Assembly: GCF_000577815.1 (NCBI RefSeq)
Contig: NZ_CBYM010000001.1
Span: 62,001 to 126,000 of the forward strand
DNA: 64,000 nt
Origin: Clostridium saudiense
GTDB taxonomy: Bacteria; Bacillota; Clostridia; Clostridiales; Clostridiaceae
Direction: 5' to 3'
The translations under genes were made by a program, and so were the position numbers. Of this stretch, positions 24,525 through 34,043 are shown piece after piece (the first letter of the stretch is position 1; every line of letters begins with the position of its first letter). The notes beneath the pieces are model-generated. The model saw nothing but the letters and a program-made list of their open reading frames with translations, was not told the DNA's origin and did not search any database.

Positions 24525-26081
24525 ATGGATTCTTTAGATAAAGCTATTTTAATGTTTTTAAATAAGGCTTCTAAAAGAATTAAAGCAAACTTCTTATTAA
24601 ATTTAAGCATAGTAGGATTGAAAATTCTGCTATGCTTAATCTTTAGTTTGCTTTTAATATCACTTTTTATAAGCATTCCTTATGTCTTAGAAATTTGTAT
24701 AGGAATATTAGTAATAGGACTAGTAATTATTTTAATTTTTGGATTTATTAAATCACCGAAAAAGAATCAAATCGCCCTTATGGTGGATTCAAAAGGATTA
24801 GATGAAAGGCTTATTACTTCATTAGGACTTATAGAGTGTAATGATAATATGTCAATAGCGCAAAAGCAAGATACAGTAAGTCATATTAAAAACTTTGATA
24901 TAAAAAAGAATATTAAGATGAATATAGATAAAAAGCAAGTACTATTAGTTTTAGCACTAGTAATTATGTGTATTTTAGTAATGTTTGTGCCTACTACTGC
25001 AAGAAAAGAAGCACAAAAAATAAGAGAGTTTGATAAATACCAAAAATCAGTTATTGAAAAAGTTGAAAAAGAAAAGAAGGAAATAGAAAAGTCAGAAGAT
25101 TTATCAGAGGAAGAAAAAGAAGAAGTTAAAAAGCTTTTAGAAGATGCAGTTAAGGAATTAAAAGAAAGTGAAAAGAAGTCTGAATTAAATAAGACTTTAG
25201 AACGTTTAGAAAAAAAGTTAGAAGATAAAAAAGAAAAATTATCTTCAGAAAAAGCTAAAGAAGCATTGGAAGAGGCTAAAAAGAAATTATTAGATGAATT
25301 TAATAAAGAAAAAGAAGATACAGCTAAAAAAGATGTAAATAAATTAGTAAATGAGCTTATGAAAAAAGAAGAAAGTAAAGATTTAGCAGAAGCAATGATG
25401 AATGGAGATACAGAAGGTATAAATAAAGAATTAGAAGAAATTCAAAAAAAACTAAATAATATGAGTAGTGCAGAGCTAAGTGAACTTTCTGAAGCCTTAA
25501 AAAATGCAGCATTAGAAATGAGTGATGAAGAATTAGCAGAAGCTTTGAAAAATGCTTCAAATTCAGTGCTAGATAAAAAACTTGATAGCGAAAGCCTATC
25601 TGATGCTATTTCAAAATCAATAAGTAATAGTACTGGACAAAGTAGTAGTTCGCAATCATCAGAATCAGGAGAAAATCAAGGTCAAGGACAAGGATCTAGT
25701 AATGGTCAAGGCTCAGGTTCTGGAAGTGGTGAAGGGCAAGGCGGATCAAGTGGAAATGGATCAGGGGCAGGTTCTGGAACGGGATGGAATACTGGTAGTA
25801 CTGAAGGCAAAGAAAATGATTTAGAAAATTCTAAAGGTGAGCAAATATATATTCCAGGAAGAAATGAAGGTGAAGATGGGAATCTTACTGGTAATAAAAA
25901 TGAAAATGGAAATTCACAAGGAATAGAAAATCAAACTGGGATGAATATAGGTGGAGAAAAGATAGATTACGATAAGGTAATTGGTGATTATAGTAATAGT
26001 GCTTTAGAAGGAGCTAATAATAGCAATTTACCACAAAGCTTAAAAGATATTATAAAAAATTATTTTGAGCAATTAAATTAA
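24525..26081 (+). CDS. Membrane protein with long coiled coil and Gly/Ser/Gln-rich linker
   Basis: A 518-residue protein. Two to three N-terminal membrane helices (about 27-75 and 138-158) are followed by a Glu/Lys coiled coil (about 165-380), a low-complexity linker of Gly, Ser, Gln and Asn (about 385-440) and a short helical C-terminus. The plan resembles DUF4175-type proteins found beside MoxR and VWA genes. It lies 4 bp after the permease. It probably acts as a membrane scaffold or substrate of the MoxR ATPase. No enzymatic motif is visible. Confidence 0.75.
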   Translation: MDSLDKAILMFLNKASKRIKANFLLNLSIVGLKILLCLIFSLLLISLFISIPYVLEICIGILVIGLVIILIFGFIKSPKKNQIALMVDSKGLDERLITSLGLIECNDNMSIAQKQDTVSHIKNFDIKKNIKMNIDKKQVLLVLALVIMCILVMFVPTTARKEAQKIREFDKYQKSVIEKVEKEKKEIEKSEDLSEEEKEEVKKLLEDAVKELKESEKKSELNKTLERLEKKLEDKKEKLSSEKAKEALEEAKKKLLDEFNKEKEDTAKKDVNKLVNELMKKEESKDLAEAMMNGDTEGINKELEEIQKKLNNMSSAELSELSEALKNAALEMSDEELAEALKNASNSVLDKKLDSESLSDAISKSISNSTGQSSSSQSSESGENQGQGQGSSNGQGSGSGSGEGQGGSSGNGSGAGSGTGWNTGSTEGKENDLENSKGEQIYIPGRNEGEDGNLTGNKNENGNSQGIENQTGMNIGGEKIDYDKVIGDYSNSALEGANNSNLPQSLKDIIKNYFEQLN

Positions 26082-26128
26082 TCCAAATATTAATAAATTT
26101 AACTAGAAAATTTTATGAGGTGGCAAAG

Positions 26129-27112
26129 ATGGAAATTAATGAAGTATCAATTATAGAAGTTTCAAAGAAGATAAAAAGATGTGAAGAAGAAATAAGTAAA
26201 GGAATAATTGGGCAAAAGGATACAATTAGAAATGTATTAATAGCTATATTTGCAGAAGGAAATGTACTTTTAGAAGGTATGCCTGGAATGGGAAAAACTC
26301 AATTAGTTAAAACAATTGGAAAGGTGTTAGATTTAAATTTTTCTAGAATACAATTTACACCAGACTTAATGCCAGCTGATGTAGTAGGAACGAATATTGT
26401 AGTTAAAGAAAATGATAACACAGTATTTAAGTTTGAAAAGGGGCCAGTATTTACAAATCTTTTATTAGCTGATGAAATTAATAGAGCTACTCCTAAAACT
26501 CAATCTGCACTTTTAGAAGCAATGGGAGAAAAAACAGTAACAGTAGGTAAAACAACTTATGAGATGCCAAAACCATTTATGGTATTAGCAACTCAAAATC
26601 CTATAGAGCAAGAAGGTACTTATCCTCTTCCAGAAGCCCAGCTTGATAGATTTTTGTTTAAGCTTAATGTAGAATTTCCTAATTTAGATGAATTAAAAGA
26701 AATAATGGATTTAACATTAACTAATAACAAGTTAGAACTTTCTAATGTACTAGAAGGTAGTGAAATATTAGAACTTAGAAATATTATTAAGGAAATTAAA
26801 ATTGCAGAACCAGTTAAAGAATATGCTTTAAAGTTAATACTTGCAACCCATCCAGAACTAGAATATGGAGCTGAGATAGCTAAAAAATATGTAGAAGCAG
26901 GAGCAGGACCAAGAGCTGCACAAGGTATTATTGCAGGAGCAAAAGTTAGAGCTGTAATGGAAGGTAGATTAAATGTATCATTTGAAGATATAAAAGAACT
27001 GGCATACCCAGTATTAAGACATAGAATTATCTTAAATTTTGATGCAATAACTGAAGGATTAAATGAAGAAGATATAATTTCTAAAATTTTAGAAGACTTA
27101 AAGGTAGTGTAA
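26129..27112 (+). CDS. MoxR-family AAA+ ATPase
   Basis: A 327-residue AAA+ protein: Walker A LEGMPGMGKTQLVKT, Walker B LLADEINRATPKTQSALLEA, sensor 1 VLATQNPIEQEGTYPLPEAQ and the Arg-finger/sensor 2 region LDRFLFKL and AGAGPRAAQGII. MoxR proteins remodel VWA-domain partners, such as those encoded next. ATG 26129 follows ATGAGGTGG at correct spacing; the upstream GTG overlaps this site. It precedes the DUF58 gene by 3 bp. Confidence 0.95.
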   Translation: MEINEVSIIEVSKKIKRCEEEISKGIIGQKDTIRNVLIAIFAEGNVLLEGMPGMGKTQLVKTIGKVLDLNFSRIQFTPDLMPADVVGTNIVVKENDNTVFKFEKGPVFTNLLLADEINRATPKTQSALLEAMGEKTVTVGKTTYEMPKPFMVLATQNPIEQEGTYPLPEAQLDRFLFKLNVEFPNLDELKEIMDLTLTNNKLELSNVLEGSEILELRNIIKEIKIAEPVKEYALKLILATHPELEYGAEIAKKYVEAGAGPRAAQGIIAGAKVRAVMEGRLNVSFEDIKELAYPVLRHRIILNFDAITEGLNEEDIISKILEDLKVV

Positions 27113-27115
27113 AAA

Positions 27116-28000
27116 ATGAGGGAAACGATATTTAATGAGGACTTCTTTAAAAAGCTAAATAAAATTAATATGTATATTAATTTTAAGCTTAGTGGAGGTA
27201 CTCAAGGTGGAAGAAAATCAAAAGCAAAAGGGGTATCAGTTGAGTTTTCAGATTATAGAGAATATGCACCAGGTGATGATTTTAGAAGGATAGATTGGAA
27301 TGCTTACGGAAGATTTGATAAATTCTTTGTAAAAGTATTTATGGAAGAAAGAGAAGGTTTATTTAACTTTTTTATTGATAAAAGTAAATCTATGGATTAT
27401 GGAAAATATAACAAAAAAGAGACAGCTTTAAAAATAGTAGCGGCTTTAAGTTATATTGCATTGAATAATCTTGATAGAGTTAATATAAGCACCATGAATG
27501 ATGGAGTAATAGAAAATTTAAAGACAAGCACTGGCAATAAAGGGTTTCAAAAAATATTGAGAGATCTTGAAAATATTAATTTTGATGGAAGTACAGATTT
27601 AAGCTCAAGCATTAAAAAAAGACATTTAAATTTGAGAGGAATATCTATTGTAGTATCAGACTTCTTAAATAATTCAGGATTAGAAGGTTTAGAAGAGGGA
27701 TTAAAATATTTAGCTTATAAAAAACAAGAAATAATATTAGTACAAGTATTATGTGAAGAAGAAATTAATCCTGAATTTAATAATGAAATAACTTTAGTTG
27801 ATAGCGAAACAGGTGAAAATATTAAGCTTAGTGTTACACCAGCATTAATAAAGGATTATAAAGAAACTTTAAAAAAATACAATGATAGTATTGAGGCATT
27901 AGTCAGAAAATACGGTGGAAAGCTTATAACTGTTAATTCGTCTATGAATATAGAGGAAATAATTTTAAATGAATTTAGTAAAAGAAAAGTATTGTATTAG
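27116..28000 (+). CDS. DUF58 domain protein
   Basis: A 294-residue protein with the DUF58 signature VEFSDYREYAPGDDFRRIDW (about residues 43-62) and a VWA-like segment whose metal site reads FIDKSKSMDYG. DUF58 proteins are regular partners of MoxR ATPases. No signal peptide or membrane helix is seen, so it is cytoplasmic and probably bridges the ATPase to the membrane VWA proteins. It is tightly packed between the MoxR gene and the first VWA gene. Confidence 0.93.
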   Translation: MRETIFNEDFFKKLNKINMYINFKLSGGTQGGRKSKAKGVSVEFSDYREYAPGDDFRRIDWNAYGRFDKFFVKVFMEEREGLFNFFIDKSKSMDYGKYNKKETALKIVAALSYIALNNLDRVNISTMNDGVIENLKTSTGNKGFQKILRDLENINFDGSTDLSSSIKKRHLNLRGISIVVSDFLNNSGLEGLEEGLKYLAYKKQEIILVQVLCEEEINPEFNNEITLVDSETGENIKLSVTPALIKDYKETLKKYNDSIEALVRKYGGKLITVNSSMNIEEIILNEFSKRKVLY

Positions 28001-28011
28001 GGGGAAGAAAT

Positions 28012-29802
28012 ATGGGCTTTACTAATTTATGGCCATTATTTTTACTTTTGACTATTCCTCCAGTAATAATGCTTTACATATTAAAGCGTAAATATAAAGA
28101 AGAAGTCATATCTTCATCTTTATTATGGAAGGAAGTTTATAAAAATACTAGGGCCAATACACCATGGGAAAAATTCAAGAAAAATATAATGCTATTATTA
28201 CAAATTATAATAATTTTAAGTGTAATTTTAGCTCTTATGAGTCCTTTTATTAGTATAGGAGGGCAGAGCTATAAAAATGTAATAATAGTAATAGATAATA
28301 CTGCAAGTATGAATGCAATATATGATGGAGATAAGAGTAGGCTAGAACAAGGGAAAGAGATTGCAAAGGAATATTTAAATAGTACTAAAGATGGAACAAA
28401 TGCTTATATTATTTCTTATGATGGAACTTCAAATTTACTTTTAAATGGGGAATTTAATAAAGCTAATACCAATTCTGTTATTGATAAAATAAGTAAAAGC
28501 TATGGCAGTGGAGATATAAATGATGTAATATCCTTTGTTAATGCTATAGGTGATGGAATAGGAGAAGAATATGAAGCATTAATTTTTACTGATAAACAAG
28601 CCACAATTTCGGATATAAATGGAAGAATAGTTTATTTGGGGAATAGTGGATTAAATGCTTCTATAGATAATATTTCACATAAATTTGTAGATGATAAGAT
28701 TAAAGTAATTGCTAATGTTACTAATAATGGAGATGGTTTATATGAAGGTGATTTTTCATTATATAATGGTGAGGAATTAGCTTTAGTAGAAGGGTTAACT
28801 CTACAAGTTGGTGAAAGTAAAACTTTATCTTTTGAATTGGATGCTTTAAATTCTGATTACTTAAAAGGGGAGTTATCAAGAAAAGATATATTAATGGAGG
28901 ATAATGTTTATTATCATGTAGTTAGTGAAAATAAGGTAAAGAAAATATTATTAGTTACAGATGAAAATGTATTTTTAGAAAAGGCCTTTGGAGTTATTGA
29001 AAATACAGAAGTTTATAAAACTAATGATGCATCTAATATAATAGGAAATGATGAGTATGACCTTTATGTATTTGATAATAAGATGCCAGAGGCTATGCCA
29101 AGTAAGGGAAGCATATTGTTTATAAATCCTAGTTCTAATGAATTCTTTAATGTATTAAAGGGTGGAGAAATAGGTCAGGCTAAAGCTGTTAAGGGAGAAG
29201 TTTCTAATTATTTAGAAGATACACAATTTACATTATCAGAATATAACATAATAGAAACGCCGTATTATGGTACTAATATACTTACAGTAGATAATAATTC
29301 TATTGGATTTAAGGGTGAATTAAGTAATAGAAAAATAGCAGCATTATCTTTTGATTTACATTCAACTGATTTTACACTTAAAAAAGAATTTCCGATTCTT
29401 GTATATGAACTTGGGGAAGAATTAATTTCTACAGGAATGGTATATAGTAATAATTTTAAAGCTGGAGAAAAAATAGTAGTAAAATCTTCAGACTTTGAAA
29501 GTAAAATAAATATATCTTACCCTAATGGAGATATTAAAAGTTTAGAATCAGGCGAAGAATTAAAAGGAGAATTAGCTTTAGGTGTATATAAAATAAATCA
29601 AAATGATAATAAAGAAAGTTTTTCGGTAAACTTCCCAACTTCCAGTGAAAGTGATACTTCAATAGAAACAATTGGAGAAAATGATAATATAGTTGATGGC
29701 AAAAGTAACTTAAAAAGTGGGGTTAATTTAGCACCAATATTCATATTACTAGCTATGTTAATAGTTGCTTTTGAATGGATATTATACAAGAAAGGTAATT
29801 AG
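28012..29802 (+). CDS. BatA-like VWA membrane protein
   Basis: A 596-residue protein with two N-terminal membrane helices around a BatA-type segment (LWPLFLLLTIPPVIMLYILK), then a VWA domain whose metal-binding motif is VVIDNTASMNA (D-x-T-x-S instead of the usual D-x-S-x-S), a beta-sandwich region, an amidotransferase-like segment near YDLYVFDNKMPEAMPSKGSI and a C-terminal helix (APIFILLAMLIVAFEWILY). The bulk lies outside the cell. The preceding MoxR and DUF58 genes are its expected assembly partners. AGGGGGAAG is the ribosome site. Confidence 0.88.
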   Translation: MGFTNLWPLFLLLTIPPVIMLYILKRKYKEEVISSSLLWKEVYKNTRANTPWEKFKKNIMLLLQIIIILSVILALMSPFISIGGQSYKNVIIVIDNTASMNAIYDGDKSRLEQGKEIAKEYLNSTKDGTNAYIISYDGTSNLLLNGEFNKANTNSVIDKISKSYGSGDINDVISFVNAIGDGIGEEYEALIFTDKQATISDINGRIVYLGNSGLNASIDNISHKFVDDKIKVIANVTNNGDGLYEGDFSLYNGEELALVEGLTLQVGESKTLSFELDALNSDYLKGELSRKDILMEDNVYYHVVSENKVKKILLVTDENVFLEKAFGVIENTEVYKTNDASNIIGNDEYDLYVFDNKMPEAMPSKGSILFINPSSNEFFNVLKGGEIGQAKAVKGEVSNYLEDTQFTLSEYNIIETPYYGTNILTVDNNSIGFKGELSNRKIAALSFDLHSTDFTLKKEFPILVYELGEELISTGMVYSNNFKAGEKIVVKSSDFESKINISYPNGDIKSLESGEELKGELALGVYKINQNDNKESFSVNFPTSSESDTSIETIGENDNIVDGKSNLKSGVNLAPIFILLAMLIVAFEWILYKKGN

Positions 29803-29814
29803 GAGGAGATAAAA

Positions 29815-32610
29815 ATGAAATTAGATATAGGAAATTTATACTTTTTAATATTAATTCCAATACTTATCTTCTTTATTTACTATAGTGTGAAAAAGTTTAG
29901 AAGTAACAGTAAAGATGATACATTAATATTAATAAGTAGAATAATTATTTTTACTTTATTACTGCTATCATTTGCTAATATAACAGTAAGTATTAAGGGG
30001 AAAAACATTTCAACAGTATTTTTATTAGATGTTTCAGAAAGTATTAGTTCTTTTAAAAATAATGGTGAAAGTTTTATAAATAATGCATTAGAAATAATGC
30101 CTAAGGGAAATAAAGCTGGAGTAATATTATTTGGTGATAATGCAAAAGTAGATAAAATTATAGATAATAAATCTTCGTATAAAAGTTTAAATTCCAGTCC
30201 AGTTTCTACAGCAACCAATATCCAAAGTGCAGTAGAAACAGCAATAACATTATTTGAAGATGGTGCATCTAAGAGAATAGTTCTTATAACTGATGGAGAA
30301 GAAAATAAAGGAGATATACTAAAATCTATTCCATTAATTAATGCTGAAAACATAGATTTAAAAGTATATAAAGTTAGTGGGCAAAGTGGTGATGAGGTTT
30401 ATGTAGATAGTGTAACTATCCCAGACAATATATCTATTGGGGAAGAATTTTCTGTACAAATAGATTTAGAGTCTAATTATTCAACCTCAGCAAAACTTAC
30501 TCTTTTTAGTGGGAGAGAAAAAGTTGGAGAACAAGTTGTAGAAGTAAAAAAAGGAAGTAATTCTTTTATTTTTAGGGATGTTCAAAATAGTGGGGGATTT
30601 AAGAGTTATAGAGTTACAGTTGAAGCAGATGGTGATACTAATAAGATAAATAATGAATATAGTGCTTATACAAATGTAATTGATAAACCTAATGTTTTAA
30701 TAATAAATGGTGTAAGGGGGGATTCGCAAGCACTAGAAGAAATATTAAATAATGGTGGGGCTAATATTAAAACTATTTCTCCAAGCTCATCACCAAGTAC
30801 ATTAAATGAACTTTTAGAATATAAAGTAATAGTACTAAATAATGTTTATAAAGATGATTTAACTAATGGTTTTATGGATAATATTGAAAGCTATGTTAAG
30901 GATTATGGCGGTGGAGTTGTTACTTTTGGTGGTGAGGATTCCTATGCTCTTGGAGGATATAAAGATACAGCATTAGAAACTATACTTCCTGTAAATATGG
31001 ATAAGAAAGGTAAAAATGAGGTCCCTTCTATAAGTATTAATTTAATTATAGATAAGTCTGGGAGTATGAGCGCTGAAGGTGGAGGAGTTAGTAAATTAAC
31101 ACTTGCAAAAGAAGCTGCAATGAAGGCTATAGATAATTTAAGGGAAATAGATGATATATCAGTAATTGCTTTTGATGATACTTTTGATGTTGTAGTTCCT
31201 ACTCAAAAAGTTACTGATAAGGATTATATAAAGGAGCTCATATCAGGAATACAAATAAGAGGTGGAACATCAATATATCCGGCACTTGAAAAAGGATATA
31301 ATATTCAAAGTGAAAGTGATGCAAAAATAAAGCACACAATCTTATTAACTGATGGACAAGATTCAATTCCTTATTCAACTTATGAGGAACTTATACAAAA
31401 ATTTAATAATGAAAATATAACATTATCAACGGTTGCAGTTGGAAGTGATTCTAATTCAAGTCTTTTAAGTGATTTAGCAACAGCAGGAAATGGTAGAAGT
31501 TATTATACTGACATTTATACAGATATTCCAAGAATATTTGCTCAAGAAGTATTAATGTCTGTAGGAACTTATATAATAAACGAAGAATTCACACCAAGTG
31601 TAGTAAGTAATCATGAAGTATTAGCAGGAGTGCAGACATCAGAAGGGCTTCCATCATTACTTGGGTATATAGGGACATCTTTAAAGGACGATGCAATTGA
31701 AATATTAAGCTCTAATAGAGATGAACCAATACTTGCAGTAAGGCAATATGGAATTGGGAAAACAGCAAGCTTTACAAGTGATATTGATGGAAGTTGGAGT
31801 AAAAATTATTTAACTTGGGAGTATGGTGCTCAATTAATTAAAAATATAGTTTATTATGCAATACCATCATATGGTGAAGAGGGTAATTTATTTATATCCC
31901 AAGATGGGAATGAAGCTAAGGTTGAATATTATAATGATAATGTTGATTCTGATACTAAAGTAACTGGTGTTTATAATGGGGATGATGGTACTCAAGGTGA
32001 GTTTACTTTAATTCAAACTGAACCAGGAAAATTTGAAGCAAATGTTCCATTAAGTGATTTAGGATTTTATAATTTCAACATTAGGCAGCAAGAGGGAGAA
32101 AATATAACTAGTAATTATAAAGGAGCTTTTGCTCTTAAGTATTCTGATGAATATAAGTTTAATACTAATTCAGTTAAACTAGATTCTCTTGTAAGTGAAA
32201 CTAATGGATCTTTTATAAATAAGCCTGAAGAGGTTTTTGAAGGAAAGCTTAAAAAGGAGTATAAGAAAATTAATTTAACTAATCCACTTCTTATATTAGG
32301 GTTAATATTATTCTTATTAGATATAGTTTATAGAAGATTGAATTTAGATTTTTCTAAGTATATTAAAATTGGTAATAAGAATAAGAAAAAGGAAGTTAAT
32401 AAAAAGAGTTTGATTAAGGAAGAATTAGCAGTAGAAAAAGATAAAAATGATATAAAGACTCCAGATATATCTAATGATAATATAAAGGATAAAGTTAACA
32501 AGAAAGAGAAGAAACCTAAGGTAAAAAAGAAGAGTGAAGAAAAATCTAAGCCTAAAGCTATTAATACTAGTGAGTTACTTAAAAAGAAAAAAGATAGAAA
32601 TGGTATATAG
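29815..32610 (+). CDS. Large membrane protein with two VWA domains and an amidotransferase-like domain
   Basis: A 931-residue protein: two N-terminal membrane helices, a first VWA-type domain with FLLDVSESISSF (about residue 77), a beta domain, an amidotransferase-like segment (NVLIINGVRGDSQALEEILN to YGGGVVTFGGEDSYALGGY), a second VWA with canonical metal site LIIDKSGSMS (about 413), a beta-rich stretch, a membrane helix near 825 and a Lys/Glu-rich cytoplasmic tail of about 90 residues. It closes the operon, which ends with a strong terminator. The charged tail could receive the MoxR ATPase. Confidence 0.88.
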   Translation: MKLDIGNLYFLILIPILIFFIYYSVKKFRSNSKDDTLILISRIIIFTLLLLSFANITVSIKGKNISTVFLLDVSESISSFKNNGESFINNALEIMPKGNKAGVILFGDNAKVDKIIDNKSSYKSLNSSPVSTATNIQSAVETAITLFEDGASKRIVLITDGEENKGDILKSIPLINAENIDLKVYKVSGQSGDEVYVDSVTIPDNISIGEEFSVQIDLESNYSTSAKLTLFSGREKVGEQVVEVKKGSNSFIFRDVQNSGGFKSYRVTVEADGDTNKINNEYSAYTNVIDKPNVLIINGVRGDSQALEEILNNGGANIKTISPSSSPSTLNELLEYKVIVLNNVYKDDLTNGFMDNIESYVKDYGGGVVTFGGEDSYALGGYKDTALETILPVNMDKKGKNEVPSISINLIIDKSGSMSAEGGGVSKLTLAKEAAMKAIDNLREIDDISVIAFDDTFDVVVPTQKVTDKDYIKELISGIQIRGGTSIYPALEKGYNIQSESDAKIKHTILLTDGQDSIPYSTYEELIQKFNNENITLSTVAVGSDSNSSLLSDLATAGNGRSYYTDIYTDIPRIFAQEVLMSVGTYIINEEFTPSVVSNHEVLAGVQTSEGLPSLLGYIGTSLKDDAIEILSSNRDEPILAVRQYGIGKTASFTSDIDGSWSKNYLTWEYGAQLIKNIVYYAIPSYGEEGNLFISQDGNEAKVEYYNDNVDSDTKVTGVYNGDDGTQGEFTLIQTEPGKFEANVPLSDLGFYNFNIRQQEGENITSNYKGAFALKYSDEYKFNTNSVKLDSLVSETNGSFINKPEEVFEGKLKKEYKKINLTNPLLILGLILFLLDIVYRRLNLDFSKYIKIGNKNKKKEVNKKSLIKEELAVEKDKNDIKTPDISNDNIKDKVNKKEKKPKVKKKSEEKSKPKAINTSELLKKKKDRNGI

Positions 32611-32611
32611 C

Positions 32612-32660
32612 AAATAAAAAAACTGTTGCAAAGTTATAAGTTGCAACAGTTTTTATTTAA
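32612..32660. terminator. Bidirectional terminator
   Basis: AAACTGTTGCAA and TTGCAACAGTTT form a 12-bp stem with A-rich and T-rich flanks, so it can end both the VWA operon and the minus-strand gene at 32690. Confidence 0.92.
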
Positions 32661-32689
32661 ATTACAAAATTCTTCCATGGTTATATTTA

Positions 32690-32917
32690 TTAGCTAACCT
32701 TTTTATGGTTTGCTCTTGCAGCTTCTTCTCTATGCTTTCTAACATACCAATCTTCACATATATTATCAAACTCTTCCTCAGTTAAATCACTTTTAGACAT
32801 CATAGAAGTATAAGGTGCATATTTGTTGGTAGTAGTATAGAATTTATCAACTAAGATATGATCCTTCTTATATTCAAATTTGTAGTCTTGATGTTTGTCA
32901 TAATTATAAATTGTCAT
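32690..32917 (-). CDS. Small protein of unknown function, 75 residues
   Basis: Starts MTIYNYDKHQDYKFEYKK from an ATG preceded by GAGAGTGA; an upstream ATG would add six residues that overlap the ribosome site. The protein is rich in Tyr, Lys and Asp, with a helical acidic C-terminal half (DLTEEEFDNICEDWYVRKHR). No membrane segment or Cys motif. It stands alone. Function unknown. Confidence 0.65.
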   Translation of the reverse strand: MTIYNYDKHQDYKFEYKKDHILVDKFYTTTNKYAPYTSMMSKSDLTEEEFDNICEDWYVRKHREEAARANHKKVS

Positions 32918-33317
32918 AAAATCACTCTCTTTCATTTATTTTAATTTTAAATTATTGTTGACAATATTAAATAAGACTTATTTAAAATATTAGACAATCA
33001 TTATTTTGTGTACATTTCTTATTTCTTTGTACAAATATATTATATGTTTAAAGTCAATAAAGATCAAAAAAGTATCAGTGATAATGAAGGAGAAACAGTG
33101 AGAAAATCAAAATATTAAATGTATAATATTTGAATAAAAAATTTTTTTCATCAATTTTTAAGCAAAATAATCTTATTTAGGAAAAATTAATTAGTAAATA
33201 AAATATTTAAATAGTTGTAATAGATTAAATTATTAAATTAAGGCACTTGCAATAATATAGGTGTCTTTTGTTATTTAAAATCATAGGATAATATGAAGCA
33301 ATTATGGAGGATAGTTA
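32918..33317. other. Intergenic region with a terminator-like hairpin
   Basis: A/T-rich; no gene seen. AAGGCAC and GTGTCTT (33240-33271) can pair with one G-U and are followed by TTGTTATTT. As no plus-strand gene lies upstream, it may end a small RNA or an attenuated leader of the gene at 33318. Confidence 0.35.
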
Positions 33318-33938
33318 ATGAAAAAAAAAAGAAAAAATAAATACAAATGCAGTTGCGATAGATTTGAAGATTTTACGGTTCCTCCGTGTGCAAAGTTTTT
33401 AGGAAGTGTTAGTCCATTAGTTAAAGATGGAAAGATAGTCTATAGAAATTATAATAGACTTTATTTATTTTTAAGTTACAATTATTCGAGATTTAAGACA
33501 GAACAATATAATCCTTTAAATCCATTAACTTTTAATACTAAAACCAATGGGAATTTACAAATCGATTTATATTGTTTTATTATAGGTTTATATATTAATG
33601 AAGTTGAAAAAGGTAATATAAAATTTGATAGAAATGTAAAAATTCATGATAATAAATATGCTGATCAATTTATAAAAAAAGTTATGGGTAATAATTATGA
33701 TTTAGATAGTTCATTTATACCATCACTAACATATGTAATTTCTAATTCAAGTGCAGTAATTCCATTTTATACTGGAGTTATTGATATAAGTATTACTAAT
33801 TTTTATATTATCCTTATGCTCAGCAGGTTTAATACTGATTACGGATTATTATTTTCTGATAATGCTTATATTACTAATGATTTTATTAATAGAACACTTG
33901 CTAATATTTATGTTGAGTTTAATACATGTAATAATTAA
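33318..33938 (+). CDS. Hypothetical protein, 206 residues
   Basis: ATG 33318 follows ATGGAGG. The start is strongly basic with two Cys (KYKCSCDRF) and a third in FTVPPCAKF. The rest is rich in Asn, Tyr, Phe and Ile with amphipathic stretches but no clear membrane helix. I do not recognise it. The Cys trio and basic start could bind metal or nucleic acid. It stands alone before a FliB-type gene. Confidence 0.65.
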   Translation: MKKKRKNKYKCSCDRFEDFTVPPCAKFLGSVSPLVKDGKIVYRNYNRLYLFLSYNYSRFKTEQYNPLNPLTFNTKTNGNLQIDLYCFIIGLYINEVEKGNIKFDRNVKIHDNKYADQFIKKVMGNNYDLDSSFIPSLTYVISNSSAVIPFYTGVIDISITNFYIILMLSRFNTDYGLLFSDNAYITNDFINRTLANIYVEFNTCNN

Positions 33939-34043
33939 TAATAATTGAAAAAGGTTAATTAGGTTGATACTATAATTAATAAATATTAAAATAAATCTTG
34001 AATAAATCAAGAAGTAATATATACACATGATGTGAGGTAGAAA

